A stretch of 64,000 nt of DNA from an uncultured archaeon (GTDB lineage Archaea; Altiarchaeota; Altiarchaeia; IMC4; SCGC-AAA252-I15): the NCBI GenBank assembly GCA_902384455.1, contig CABMCB010000018.1, positions 19,008 through 83,007 of the forward strand, in the 5' to 3' direction. Below are positions 45,973-55,130 of the stretch, in pieces. The notes under the pieces are model-generated. The model did not search any database, was not told the origin of the DNA, and worked only from the letters and a program-made list of their open reading frames with translations. Positions within the stretch are counted from its first letter, which is position 1. Every line of letters starts with the position of its first letter. Made by a program: the position numbers and the translations under genes.

Positions 45973-46836
45973 ATGGCGTGGGAGAGTTTATACGTGGAGA
46001 GGAATCTCGTCTTGGAGAATTCCTGCGACTTGAAGAATGCGTCGTCCGCTTTTTTGGGCGTGCCCTTCGACGGAACCGCTTCGTTTAGGCCGGGCTCCCG
46101 TTTCGGCCCTCTTGCTGTTAGGCGCATGCTTTTGGAGATGGAGAAGGAGACTTCTTCTGGGGATTTTTTTAAGGCGGGCTTTTTTGATGTTGGCAACGTT
46201 GCTGTCGTGCCGGGTAATGCGGAGAAGACTTTGGGTTTTGTCGAGGACGTTTTGAAGGGTGTTGTTGCCGAGAATTCGAACGTTAAGTTTTTGGTTGCTG
46301 GCGGGGAGCATCTCGTGTCTTTGCCGGCGGTCAGGGTTTTGTCTGAGGGGTATAGGGGTCTTCAGGTTGTCAGCGTTGATGCTCATGCGGATTTGAGAAA
46401 TGACTTTATGGGCGAGCGCTTAAGCCATGCGTCTGTTATGCGGCGTATCCACGAGTTGAATGTGGGCGTGCATCTTGCGGGAGTCAGAAGTGCAAGCAAG
46501 GATGAGGCGGAATACATTCGCAGGAATCATTTGAGCAATTACGGCCCTGAGGAAGTAGAGTCTCTTGCGAAGAAAATTAAGGGCAAACCAGTGTATTTGT
46601 CGGTGGACATCGACGTTTTGGACCCAGGCTGCGCCCCGGGCGTTGGGACGCCTGAAGCGGACGGCTGGATGTTCAATGAACTGAGGAGCTTCGTCTGGGA
46701 GATTCTTTCCAATACCGAAGTCGTAGGATTCGACGTCACAGAAGTGTGTCCGCCCTACGACGCAGGAGACGCGACAGCGCTAGCTGCCGCCCGCCTGTTT
46801 ATGGATGCTGCTTTGTCTATGAAGCGCAGGAAGTAG
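45973..46836 (+). CDS. speB: Agmatinase/arginase-family ureohydrolase
   Basis: 287 residues from ATG 45973; a longer frame reaching 45934 crosses the divergent gene start. The binuclear manganese ligands are visible: GGEHLVSLP (His), SVDAHADLRND (Asp, His, Asp) and SVDIDVLDPG (Asp, Asp). Agmatinase makes putrescine from agmatine. FDVTEVCPPYDAGDATALAA is the conserved C-terminal block. Substrate is assigned by family and the general use of agmatinase in archaea. Confidence 0.88.
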   Translation: MAWESLYVERNLVLENSCDLKNASSAFLGVPFDGTASFRPGSRFGPLAVRRMLLEMEKETSSGDFFKAGFFDVGNVAVVPGNAEKTLGFVEDVLKGVVAENSNVKFLVAGGEHLVSLPAVRVLSEGYRGLQVVSVDAHADLRNDFMGERLSHASVMRRIHELNVGVHLAGVRSASKDEAEYIRRNHLSNYGPEEVESLAKKIKGKPVYLSVDIDVLDPGCAPGVGTPEADGWMFNELRSFVWEILSNTEVVGFDVTEVCPPYDAGDATALAAARLFMDAALSMKRRK

Positions 46837-46846
46837 TTGTTTTGTC

Positions 46847-47896
46847 TTAGTCTCTTACCCAGCGGGCTATTCCTTCAAGTACGAAGTGCCCTTCCCACGT
46901 TGGGTCTGCAACTCTGCGTATTCCTTGGGCTAGGCGTTTTTGAGTTTGTAGTTCAGTGGTGTTTTCGCATTGGGGTTCCTCGCCCGTGAGGAGGAAGCGC
47001 CCCATGTTTATGTGTGCGTTTTCGTCTGCTATTGGACCCATTATTGAGACGGATAGCCATTGGATTCCGTCTTGTTCAGAGATTATTTCTTGGGAGCGCC
47101 TTGTTACAGTAACTTGGTGGTTTGGTTGGGTCAGGTATTCGCGCAGTTCCCGCCGGGCCTCCAGGCGTACTCTGCTGCTTACTGTGTGGGCTGCGAGCGC
47201 TAAGTAGGTTGTTGCGGTGGGGTTTTGGTCGTGTAGTTGGCGTATCACGGGTATAGAGCTTTCTTCGCCCATGTTGGCTAGCACGTGGAGGATGCTGTCC
47301 CGCTCTTCTGGGCGGGTGTCTGGTTGGGTTAGCACATCAAGTAGCAGAGGTGTCGACAGAGGGTTGTCGTAGGCTTCAAGGCCTTTTGCAGCCCATGTTC
47401 GGCAGAGGGGTTGGCGTAGTGTTTCTCTGAATATGCGTTCTATTGGTTCGTCGGCGAATGCTGTTGTTTGTGTTTGTTCGTCTTGTGTGTCTTGGGCGTG
47501 TACTATGTTTGAGAGGGCTCTTACTATTGCTGGGACTCTTTTTTCGTATGGCTCTAGTGTTTCGTCGGCTGTTTTGGCCCTCTCGTATGCGGTTGCTAGT
47601 ATGTCTTTGGCTTGGGGTCCTCCTATTGTTTGTACTGCTTCTGCTGCGCTGTTTGCTACGTGTCCTTCTGGGTCTGTAAGCAGAGGGGATAGGTGGGGTA
47701 GGGCGTCTGCTGTGGGGTTGGCGGTGAAGAAGTGGACTGCCGTGTTTCTTACGTCTGCTGCTTCGTCGGCTAGTAGGTCGCGCATTTCCCTGTATATTAT
47801 CGGTCTGTTGGCTTCTGTGACTGATGTGTGGAGTAGGCCTTCTGCTGCTGCTTCTCTTTCTTTTTGGGGGCCGTTTGTTAGTATCTGGTGTATTTT
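46847..47896 (-). CDS. C-terminal part of frameshifted HEAT-like repeat protein
   Basis: Beginning at the A4 run (47893-47896) the minus strand encodes about 350 residues in the -1 frame relative to the upstream gene. Helical repeats continue, such as ADEAADVRNTAVHFF, PEGHVANSAAEAVQTIGG and TRPEERDSILHVLANMGEES. No start codon lies close to the junction; the first ATG in this frame is at 47785. I read it as the continuation of the gene at 47878-49317. A separate protein from ATG 47785 is possible. Confidence 0.6.
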   Translation of the reverse strand, partial: KIHQILTNGPQKEREAAAEGLLHTSVTEANRPIIYREMRDLLADEAADVRNTAVHFFTANPTADALPHLSPLLTDPEGHVANSAAEAVQTIGGPQAKDILATAYERAKTADETLEPYEKRVPAIVRALSNIVHAQDTQDEQTQTTAFADEPIERIFRETLRQPLCRTWAAKGLEAYDNPLSTPLLLDVLTQPDTRPEERDSILHVLANMGEESSIPVIRQLHDQNPTATTYLALAAHTVSSRVRLEARRELREYLTQPNHQVTVTRRSQEIISEQDGIQWLSVSIMGPIADENAHINMGRFLLTGEEPQCENTTELQTQKRLAQGIRRVADPTWEGHFVLEGIARWVRD

Positions 47897-49317
47897 GCGA
47901 GTGCGGGGTATATTGTGTCTTCTGTTGTTGGTCCTATTGTTGCTATTGTTTTTATGAGGTTGTTTCTTGTTTCGGGGTCTGTTTCTGTGTCTAGGTGGGC
48001 AAGGAGTGTGTTGAATGCGCTGTTTCTTATTGTTTCTGCTGTTTGGCGTTTGTGTCTGGCGTCTGTTTCCGCGGGTATTACTCCGATTATTAGGGGGAAG
48101 CCGAGTATGCCTTCTTGTGGTTTGCTGCATGCGTATGAGCTCATTCTGGCTATTGCTGCTGTCGCTGTTCTTCTTAGGTTTATGTCTGTTTGGTCGTCTG
48201 CCGCGAGGGCGGCTAGTTGGGGTATGTGCGTTCTGTTTGTTGTGTTTTGGATGGCGTCGAGTATTGTTCTGCGGTATTCTGGGGGGTTGGATGCTGTTTG
48301 TGGGGGGTTTCTGTATTCGGCAGTGAGTATGTCGAGTGCTTCTGGCGTTCTCATTGACGCTATTGTTCTTGCTGCCTCTCTGCGTAGGCCTCTTTTGTCG
48401 TGGTCTTCGCTTGATGCTGTTTCCCGTAGTACTGTTGTAAGTTGAGGTATGCTTTCTGCGTCTCTGAGCATGCCTATCATTCTTATGCCGTTGGAACATA
48501 TGTGAGGGTCTTCAGAGGTTAATTGCGCGCGGGCTATTGAGGCGGCGGCTGAAGCCATCTCGTCGGTTACTCGCGCCTCAGCCACGAAACGATGTTTGGG
48601 TAGGTATCTGTGGTAGTACAGTTGGAATAGTGTTTCATCATGGCGTATGCCCATGGTTTCTTGGGTGCTGTATCTTTCCGCAATCATGTATGCGGAGTTG
48701 CTTACGGATCGTTCTCTGTCGGAATTAAGCCCGCTCCGCTGGTCTTCCGTAAGCGGTGCGCCGCCTGCTTCCACAACGTCCGTTTCATACGAACGCTGTA
48801 TTAGAGCCATATGAGTCTGATTTCGTATAGGAAGCCCTTCTCTTGCCATTTCGAGTAAGAGGTGTGTTGCTGTGCTTCTCACGTGGGCGTCAGGATCGTT
48901 CACCATGCTCCATGCGGCGATGTCGGCAACATCGTGCATCAGGTCCACCCAGGGACGGAAGACTTGTTCCCTATAGTCTGTTGAATGTGTATGTAGGCCT
49001 TGTTGTCTGAGGGTGGTTTCGACGGAGTCTATTGCGATTTCTATTCGGCGGTCGTCCATTACCTGTTTTATGAGTTGCATGTCGCGGCCAAGAGGTATGC
49101 TTAATGCGTGGTCTATCAGTTGATTTCGGTATTCCGGCTTGGACGATAGCGCGTTCGTGCCGGGGTTTGTTGTTGTGAGGCCTGTTTTTATTGCGGTTAG
49201 GGTTCTTCTTTGGTCTAAGACTAGGGTTAGCAGGGAGTTTTCTTCTCCTGCGGGGAATTGATGTAGGTTGTCTTCGTGTCTTCTGTTGTCTCCGTGGGGG
49301 AAGGGGGGTAGTTCCAT
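47878..49317 (-). CDS. HEAT-like repeat protein, N-terminal part
   Basis: 479 residues in one frame, of paired helices with the PBS/HEAT pattern (for example VNDPDAHVRSTATHLLLEMA, RLQTTVLRETA-like and DQTDINLRRTATAAIARM units). The first 60 residues are not repeat-like. The frame ends at TAA 47878, while the repeats continue in the -1 frame. It probably binds other proteins; no enzyme domain is seen. The divergent helicase gene starts close by. Confidence 0.65.
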   Translation of the reverse strand: MELPPFPHGDNRRHEDNLHQFPAGEENSLLTLVLDQRRTLTAIKTGLTTTNPGTNALSSKPEYRNQLIDHALSIPLGRDMQLIKQVMDDRRIEIAIDSVETTLRQQGLHTHSTDYREQVFRPWVDLMHDVADIAAWSMVNDPDAHVRSTATHLLLEMAREGLPIRNQTHMALIQRSYETDVVEAGGAPLTEDQRSGLNSDRERSVSNSAYMIAERYSTQETMGIRHDETLFQLYYHRYLPKHRFVAEARVTDEMASAAASIARAQLTSEDPHICSNGIRMIGMLRDAESIPQLTTVLRETASSEDHDKRGLRREAARTIASMRTPEALDILTAEYRNPPQTASNPPEYRRTILDAIQNTTNRTHIPQLAALAADDQTDINLRRTATAAIARMSSYACSKPQEGILGFPLIIGVIPAETDARHKRQTAETIRNSAFNTLLAHLDTETDPETRNNLIKTIATIGPTTEDTIYPALAKYTRY

Positions 49318-49327
49318 GCGCGCACCT

Positions 49328-51301
49328 ATGTATTATACTGAGCATTACGAAGTTAAGACGGTAGGTACTGTGAAGCTTTTTGACTCACTTTTCTTGGGCG
49401 GGGACGGCGTTAATGTTAGGCGGCCGTCTTTGGATAATGTGGATTTTTTTCCTTATCCTGTGGTGCGTGGTGGTCAGAAGGCTTTTTTGGGTGATGTTGA
49501 GGAGGTTGTGCGTGATGGGGGTTTTTTGTTTGCGCATGCGCCCACTGGTATTGGTAAGACTGCGGCTGCTTTGGCTCCCTCTTTGAAGGATGCGCTTGGG
49601 AATAATCGCACCGTCTTTTTTTTGACGCCTAAGCATACGCAGCATAGGGTTGTTGTTGAGACTTTGCAGGCGGTTAAGAGGAGGTATAAGGTTGATGTGA
49701 CTGTGGTGGACATTGTGGGTAAGCAGTGGATGTGTCCTCATGAGGTCCAGAATTTGGATAGCAGGGAGTTTAATGAGTATTGCCGCATCCAGAAGAGGGA
49801 GGAGGTTTGCAGGGAGTACGTTAATACGGGCCGCGTGGTGGGGAAGCAGTCTGAAGCCATGAAGAAGGCGGTTGGTGCGGTGAAGAAGGAGCCTTTGCAT
49901 AATGAGGATGTTTTGCGCGTCTGCGGGGAGTGCGGTGTTTGTCCGTATGAGGTTTGCGTTGATGTGGTGCGGGATGCGCATCTTGTGATTTGCGATTATT
50001 ATCATCTTTTTTCTGAGGGTGTGCGGAAGGCTTTTTTGGGTAAGGCGGGTAAGCGTCTTTCGCAGGCGACTTTCATTGTTGATGAGGCGCATAATCTTCC
50101 TGAGAGAATTAGGAGTTTGCAGAGCGTTTCGGTTTCCGGCTTCGTTTTGAAGAATGCTGCGAAGGAGGCGGGCGTCTTGGGGCGTTTTAATTTGCAGGAT
50201 GAGGCGGTTATGGTTGAGGAGCTTCTTAGGTCTGCGGGCAAGAGGATGCGTGAGGGCGACGAGAGGTTTGTTGAGGGGGATGCTTTTGTTTCTGCTGTCG
50301 AGAAGACGACTGGACGGAAGATTGAGGATTTCAGGGAGGATCTTGATGCGACTGGCGAGGAGGTCCTTAAGATGCCCAGGCGCTTCCGCTCGTACTGTAA
50401 GACGGCGGCTACTTTCATTGACGCTTGGCTTGGGGAGGACGTGGGTTACGCGCGAATATTGAGGCGCACTAAGGATGACCACCGTCTGTCTTACCAGTGT
50501 TTAGACCCAAGTTTGTCTGCAAGCAAAGTGTTCGACGGGATTCACGCCGCAGTTTTCATGAGCGGCACGCTTCTTCCCCTTGAAATGTACGCTGACGTTT
50601 TGGGGGTCGCCGAGAAGAAGACTCGTCTTAGGGCTTATCCTTCGCCTTTTCCGCCGGAAAACAGGCTTGTGCTTTCAGTCCCGTTCGTCACGACACAATA
50701 CAAGAAGAGGACGCCCGCGATGTTCCAGAAAATAGCCGACGTGATAAAAGAGTCCGTCGCGGTCGTCCCAGGAAACGTCGCAATATTCTACCCCGCATAC
50801 CACCTGATGCAGACGGTTCAAGGCTTACTCGACGGGAAACTTAGTAAGCCGGTTTTCATTGAACGTCAGGACATGACCAAGAAGGAACGCCACGACCTTT
50901 ACCGCCGCCTGATTGACGCAAAGGAAAAAGGCGGGGCTGTGCTTGCGGGAGTGCAGGCGGGAAGCCTGTCTGAAGGTGTCGATTATCCCGGAGTGCTTGA
51001 CGCCGTCATAGTCGTAGGGCTTCCTCTTGAGACGCCGGACCTTGAAACAAAATCTTTAATCAACTACTACGACGTGAAATTCAAGCGCGGATGGGACTAC
51101 GGATACATCTACCCCGCAGTAAACCGCGCCTTGCAAGCCGCCGGCCGCTGCATCAGGAGCGAAACGGATAGGGGCGCGATTCTTCTTCTTGATGAGCGTT
51201 TCAGCTGGAAGAATTATAGCAAGTGTTTTCCGCCGGATTATAATTTCACGGTCGCACAAAAGCCGGCTGAGCAGCTTAAGAGATTCTTCGCAAGCAAATA
51301 G
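49328..51301 (+). CDS. XPD/DinG-type superfamily 2 DNA helicase
   Basis: 657 residues from ATG 49328; GTG 49370 is an equally good start because a TATA-like TATTATA at 49330-49336 would fit a leaderless message beginning nearer to it. Walker A is APTGIGKTAAA and the DEAH box is VDEAHNLPER. Four cysteines between them (WMCPH, EYCR and the CGECGVCPYEVC cluster) match the XPD iron-sulphur domain. C-terminal helicase motifs include VLAGVQAGSLSEGVDYPG and QAAGRCIRSETDRGAI. XPD enzymes unwind DNA 5' to 3' in repair. Codon choice changes from G/T-ending to A/C-ending about half way through. Confidence 0.92.
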   Translation: MYYTEHYEVKTVGTVKLFDSLFLGGDGVNVRRPSLDNVDFFPYPVVRGGQKAFLGDVEEVVRDGGFLFAHAPTGIGKTAAALAPSLKDALGNNRTVFFLTPKHTQHRVVVETLQAVKRRYKVDVTVVDIVGKQWMCPHEVQNLDSREFNEYCRIQKREEVCREYVNTGRVVGKQSEAMKKAVGAVKKEPLHNEDVLRVCGECGVCPYEVCVDVVRDAHLVICDYYHLFSEGVRKAFLGKAGKRLSQATFIVDEAHNLPERIRSLQSVSVSGFVLKNAAKEAGVLGRFNLQDEAVMVEELLRSAGKRMREGDERFVEGDAFVSAVEKTTGRKIEDFREDLDATGEEVLKMPRRFRSYCKTAATFIDAWLGEDVGYARILRRTKDDHRLSYQCLDPSLSASKVFDGIHAAVFMSGTLLPLEMYADVLGVAEKKTRLRAYPSPFPPENRLVLSVPFVTTQYKKRTPAMFQKIADVIKESVAVVPGNVAIFYPAYHLMQTVQGLLDGKLSKPVFIERQDMTKKERHDLYRRLIDAKEKGGAVLAGVQAGSLSEGVDYPGVLDAVIVVGLPLETPDLETKSLINYYDVKFKRGWDYGYIYPAVNRALQAAGRCIRSETDRGAILLLDERFSWKNYSKCFPPDYNFTVAQKPAEQLKRFFASK

Positions 51302-51359
51302 GAGTTCGCCAACTGCTACGTATTGAGTGAAGCAGGCCTTACGGTTTAGTTTAGTGGGG

Positions 51360-52244
51360 TTATGTGGAGGGGTAATTCCCGGTGAACACTTCGGCTGCCG
51401 GCCCTATTAGGTAGACTCGGACGATATTATTTTTCTCCACTTTGAATTCTACTGTTATGTCTCCGCCTCTTGCGTGGAATAGTATAGGGCGCGTGGGGTC
51501 TGATTTTTTGAGCAGCACTGACGCTACGGCTGAGGCGCATATGCCGGTGCCGCACGCGAGCGTTTCGTCTTCGACTCCGCGTTCGTATGTGCGAATCTTA
51601 TATTCGTTTTTCCCCACCTGCTGTATGGCGTGGACGTTGACTCCCTTGGGCCAGACCGTCGTCGTGTAACGTACGGCTGCGCCGGCTTTCCTTATGTCAT
51701 AGGATTCTGCGTCGTCAGTTTCCACTATCGCGTGGGGGTTGCCCATTCCTACGGCTGTGACTTTGAATGTGCCGGATTTGGTTTTCACGGGCTCGTTCAC
51801 GGCAGGTGTTGTTGATTCGCCTTGAGTCATTTGAGCGTCGCCGCGCCTGATTTGCGGCGGCCCCATGTCTACTTTGACTGCTGTGACCAGTCCGCCTTTC
51901 ACAGTGAGGTTGAGGATTTTGATTCCCGCCCGGGTGTTCGCCCTGATTGTTTCTTTGCGCACCAGCCCGTGTTCGTACAGGTATTTCGCGAAGCAGCGTA
52001 TTCCGTTTCCGCACATTTCGGCGGTGCTTCCGTCGCTGTTGTAGTAGTTGAAGAAAGCGTCCGCTGAGTTGTCGCCGTTTTTTTGGACGAATACTGCTCC
52101 GTCTGCGCCTACTCCGAAGTGGCGGTCGCATACTGAGGCGACGAAGTCCTTCTTCTTTTTTTCAGGCACGACTTCGTGCCCCCACTCTTCAATGAACACG
52201 AAGTCATTGCCTGCTCCGTGCATCTTGGTGAATTTTACGTTCAT
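51360..52244 (-). CDS. dapF: Diaminopimelate epimerase
   Basis: 294 residues from ATG 52244. The two catalytic cysteine loops are MCGNGIRCFAKY and ACGTGICASAVA. The N terminus MNVKFTKMHGAGNDFVFIE is typical. DapF makes meso-diaminopimelate for lysine synthesis (or peptidoglycan in bacteria). No other lysine gene is in the window. The 48 bases of its first 16 codons are repeated, with changes, upstream at 52295-52342. Confidence 0.95.
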   Translation of the reverse strand: MNVKFTKMHGAGNDFVFIEEWGHEVVPEKKKKDFVASVCDRHFGVGADGAVFVQKNGDNSADAFFNYYNSDGSTAEMCGNGIRCFAKYLYEHGLVRKETIRANTRAGIKILNLTVKGGLVTAVKVDMGPPQIRRGDAQMTQGESTTPAVNEPVKTKSGTFKVTAVGMGNPHAIVETDDAESYDIRKAGAAVRYTTTVWPKGVNVHAIQQVGKNEYKIRTYERGVEDETLACGTGICASAVASVLLKKSDPTRPILFHARGGDITVEFKVEKNNIVRVYLIGPAAEVFTGNYPST

Positions 52245-52267
52245 TTTCGTTTTTCTTTTCGTCAACG

Positions 52268-52288
52268 TTTTCTTTTCCTAAAAGAAAA
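52268..52288. repeat. Perfect palindrome in the insert upstream of dapF
   Basis: TTTTCTTTT (52268-52276) and AAAAGAAAA (52280-52288) form a nine-base perfect stem with a CCT loop. It lies in the 50-base insert (52245-52294) that separates dapF from the damaged copy of its own first codons. Confidence 0.7.
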
Positions 52289-52294
52289 GGTTGT

Positions 52295-52342
52295 CACGAA
52301 GTCATTGCCTGCTCCGTGCATTTTTACGAAGGGGACGTTTAT
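52295..52342 (-). pseudogene. Damaged duplicate of the dapF 5' end
   Basis: Read on the minus strand, this encodes INVPFVKMHGAGNDFV, against MNVKFTKMHGAGNDFV in dapF. The last 27 bases are identical to the live gene, and nine of the 48 positions differ. The start codon has become ATA. An AT-rich TATA-like run (52358-52367) lies about 20 bases upstream, the expected place for a leaderless dapF message, so this may be the original start of the gene. Confidence 0.75.
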
Positions 52343-52398
52343 GGAACTCATCGTACCTTATTTTATTCAGGCAGACAATAAAAGAGGGGGGAATCAAC

Positions 52399-53190
52399 AT
52401 GGTAAACATCGTTGACGTAAGAAAGTATCGGGGCTTCATTTTCGACTTGGACGGAGTGCTGTGGAGAGGCGACGAAACAGTTGCAGGCGCGCCCCAGACA
52501 GTCAACAGGCTTAGGGAATTAGGCGGCAGACTCGCATTCGTCACAAACAACGCAAGCAAACACCGGACAAAATGCCTCGACAAACTCAAGTCGGCGGGCG
52601 TAAAAGCAACGCTCGAAGAAGTCATATCCTCAGGCTCCGCCACCGCACAATACCTAAAGGAAAAACACGGGGAAGGCCGCGTTCACGTGATGGGTACGGA
52701 CGATTTGAAGAGGGAGATGGTTGAGGCGGGCCATGAGGTCGTTGAAACCGAGGCGGATTATGTTGTGGTGGGGTTCGACAAGGGGTTCAACTATGAGAAA
52801 CTTGACAAGGCTTACCGGACTCTTGCCGAGCATAATGGCTTGTTTGTGGCCTGCAACGGGAACAGGCTTTTCGTTGAGGAGGACGGCAGGCACCCGGGAG
52901 TGCTGCCAAGCGTTGAAGCTCTCGCCTGCGCGTCAGGTAGGCGGCCGGATGTGTTTGTGGGCAAACCTAATGCGCCTATAATGGAGATGACGCTTGAGTT
53001 GCTGGGGCTTTCGCCTGGGGAGTGTCTTATTGTTGGCGACACTTTGGACATGGATATTCAGTGGGGTTTGAACTGCGGCGTGGACACTTTGTTTGTTCTT
53101 TCCGGTATGGATTCGCTGAATACTGTTAAGGCGACGGGTATTAAGCCGACTTATGTGCTGAGTTCTGTTTCAGAGATTCCTCTGCCTTAA
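52399..53190 (+). CDS. HAD-superfamily phosphatase, type IIA (NagD/AraL-like)
   Basis: 263 residues from ATG 52399, with GAGGGGGG about eight bases upstream. Motif I is FIFDLDGVLWRG, motif II FVTNNASKHR, the C2-type cap is between, and the last motif is IVGDTLDMDIQWGLNCG. Relatives hydrolyse phosphoglycolate, nucleotides or sugar phosphates; the substrate cannot be told. A longer frame to 52291 crosses the damaged dapF copy and is unlikely. Confidence 0.85.
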   Translation: MVNIVDVRKYRGFIFDLDGVLWRGDETVAGAPQTVNRLRELGGRLAFVTNNASKHRTKCLDKLKSAGVKATLEEVISSGSATAQYLKEKHGEGRVHVMGTDDLKREMVEAGHEVVETEADYVVVGFDKGFNYEKLDKAYRTLAEHNGLFVACNGNRLFVEEDGRHPGVLPSVEALACASGRRPDVFVGKPNAPIMEMTLELLGLSPGECLIVGDTLDMDIQWGLNCGVDTLFVLSGMDSLNTVKATGIKPTYVLSSVSEIPLP

Positions 53191-53203
53191 TTTGGCGGAT
53201 GCT

Positions 53204-53833
53204 TTAGGCGCCTAATTCGCCGGCTAATTCGTCCCTGCTTTGGAATCCTCTTTTTGCTGCGTCGTCTATTACGAGGGAGGGCGCGCCGGTTATTCCGTAT
53301 TCGTCTTTGAGCGTCTGTACTGCTAAGTTGTCGCTTCCAGCGTCAAAAGAGTAGACGAGGACTGGCGTCTTTGAATTTTGTCTGACGTCTTCGAGTATTT
53401 GCCCTTGGGCTTCGCATCTGTCGCAGTCTCCTGCGTTTGAGTAGAAGTACAGGACGAAGTGGGAGGGAATCCCGCATTTTTCCACCATGTTGCGCATGAA
53501 AAGGTAGTCGCGGATTTCAATCAAATAGTATTCTTGCTTTCGCGCAATCACCTGCGGATGGGTTCTCCCAAGTTCATCCTCAAGGCGCTCTATGTCCGCC
53601 CCCATGCTCCACCTTTCCTTGCTTACTTTGCTGTAGTTGAGGTCGCAGCGGCTTTGCTCGCTCGACAGCAATTGCGTGCTTAGGTCGAGCGCCTCCATGT
53701 CCACCTTCGCCTGCTGGACCTTGGAGTCGACTCCGCTCATGTACTGCTCGCTTATAGCCGAACCCAAAAGGAAGCCGAACAAAAAGACAATCAATGTAAG
53801 AGAAAACGCAGCGATATAGATGGAGTACCTCAT
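53204..53833 (-). CDS. Membrane-anchored thioredoxin-like protein
   Basis: 209 residues. An N-terminal membrane helix (residues about 5-26) is followed by a coiled-coil stretch (about 35-100) and a thioredoxin-like domain. The motif is GDCDRCEAQG (CxxC), with YGITGAPSLVID later, which supplies the cis-proline loop. The active site should be outside the cell if the helix is an uncleaved signal anchor. It overlaps the glycosyltransferase gene by four bases. A redox role for exported proteins is an inference. Confidence 0.75.
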   Translation of the reverse strand: MRYSIYIAAFSLTLIVFLFGFLLGSAISEQYMSGVDSKVQQAKVDMEALDLSTQLLSSEQSRCDLNYSKVSKERWSMGADIERLEDELGRTHPQVIARKQEYYLIEIRDYLFMRNMVEKCGIPSHFVLYFYSNAGDCDRCEAQGQILEDVRQNSKTPVLVYSFDAGSDNLAVQTLKDEYGITGAPSLVIDDAAKRGFQSRDELAGELGA

Positions 53834-55095
53834 TTCCTCACCTTCTTCCAGCCGGGGCTCTTGCCCGTCAGGTACAGTACTAGGGCCTTGACGCTAAAGA
53901 AAGAGAAGATGAACCAGTATCCTAGGAGGTAGGCGAAGAATGCGAAGTTGAGTTTTTTGATTCCCAAGTAGCGTTTGCTGAGTGCGAAAGTAAGCAGGCT
54001 TGCTATGAAGCAGAACGCGAGCAGATACGGCATAGGGTTTAATCCCGGATGGAAGTCGACTGACAGGCTAATGCCCCTTAATATGACGCCTATTCCAGCG
54101 TAATGAACAAGGAGGATGTTGTTGTATAGGATTAGGCCGATTGTGTATAGTGTGTAGAGGAATAGGAGTATTGTGAGGAATATTGATATGATTGTGGCGG
54201 GAAAATTGAATAGGCCGAAGTCTTCGTATTTTTTGTTTAGGAGGAATTTTCGGTAGGTTATTATGTTGTCGTATCCGCCGTAGTACCATCTGAGTCGTTG
54301 TCGGCTTAGTCCTTTTAGTGTGTCTGGTACGCGGGTGTGGGCTGATACGTCGTGGGCTTGGGCTATTTTGTATCCGTGGGATCTTATTCTGAGTCCCATT
54401 TCGTAGTCTTCTGTTAGTACTGTTTCGTCGAATCCTCCGTGGGTTGTGAGGAATTGGCGTTTCATGAGTACGCATGCGGGTACGAGTGAGAGGCTGTTTA
54501 TGAATGTGAGTATTTTGCGCAGGAAGTTTCCGACTGCGTATTCAACCATCTGGATGCTCTCAAGGAGAGTCGCCGGCTTGTAGACTTTGATTGTAGTGAT
54601 GACTGCCATGACTTTGGGGTCTTCGAAGTAGGGTAGCATTGAGAGTAGCGCCCCCTTGTCTAGGTAGCTGTCTGCGTCTATTATCAGGAGGTAGTCGGAG
54701 GTTGCGTGTTTGATGCCGTAGTTTGTGGAGGCGGCTTTTCCGCTGTTTTTCTTTGTGAGCGCTTTCACGTGGGGTCCTTCGTATGTTTTGGCTTTTGCTA
54801 GGGTGTCGTCTGTGGAGCCGTCGTCCACCACGAGAACGTTGAGTTTGTTTTTGGGGTAGTCTAGGTCGAGTATTGATTCTATTGTGCTTCCTATGCAGTC
54901 GCTTTCGTTGTATGCGGGGATGATTGCTGTGACTTCTGGGAGGGTGGCGTCAGTTACGGCGTATCTTCTTATTCGCCTCATCTCCTCGATGTTTTCGAGC
55001 AGTATAATGAAGAAGACGAATGTTGTGAATGTCCCGAAGAATATTGCGGCGTATCTTGCGGCAGCAAGCGCGTTGATTGAGGGGATGATCAGCAT
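53830..55095 (-). CDS. Membrane family 2 glycosyltransferase (polysaccharide synthase-like)
   Basis: 421 residues. One N-terminal helix, a GT2 catalytic domain (PEVTAIIPAYNESDCIGSTI, IIDADSYLD, TEDYEMG, and QRLRWYYGG as the Q/RxxRW motif), then four or more C-terminal helices. This set resembles processive synthases such as hyaluronan or poly-N-acetylglucosamine synthase. It may make or extend a surface polysaccharide. The product is unknown. It is divergent from polB. Confidence 0.88.
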   Translation of the reverse strand: MLIIPSINALAAARYAAIFFGTFTTFVFFIILLENIEEMRRIRRYAVTDATLPEVTAIIPAYNESDCIGSTIESILDLDYPKNKLNVLVVDDGSTDDTLAKAKTYEGPHVKALTKKNSGKAASTNYGIKHATSDYLLIIDADSYLDKGALLSMLPYFEDPKVMAVITTIKVYKPATLLESIQMVEYAVGNFLRKILTFINSLSLVPACVLMKRQFLTTHGGFDETVLTEDYEMGLRIRSHGYKIAQAHDVSAHTRVPDTLKGLSRQRLRWYYGGYDNIITYRKFLLNKKYEDFGLFNFPATIISIFLTILLFLYTLYTIGLILYNNILLVHYAGIGVILRGISLSVDFHPGLNPMPYLLAFCFIASLLTFALSKRYLGIKKLNFAFFAYLLGYWFIFSFFSVKALVLYLTGKSPGWKKVRK

Positions 55096-55130
55096 ACCAT
55101 ATTATTCCGTTTTGATTGCGGAAAAACCCT

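Noticed and set aside
47893..47896. Programmed frameshift in the HEAT-like gene as a firm call
   Set aside because: The A run is short and no supporting downstream structure was identified; sequencing error or decay is at least as likely.
49385..50482. 365-codon minus-strand frame inside the XPD gene
   Set aside because: Antisense to Walker A, DEAH and iron-sulphur motifs of a clear helicase.
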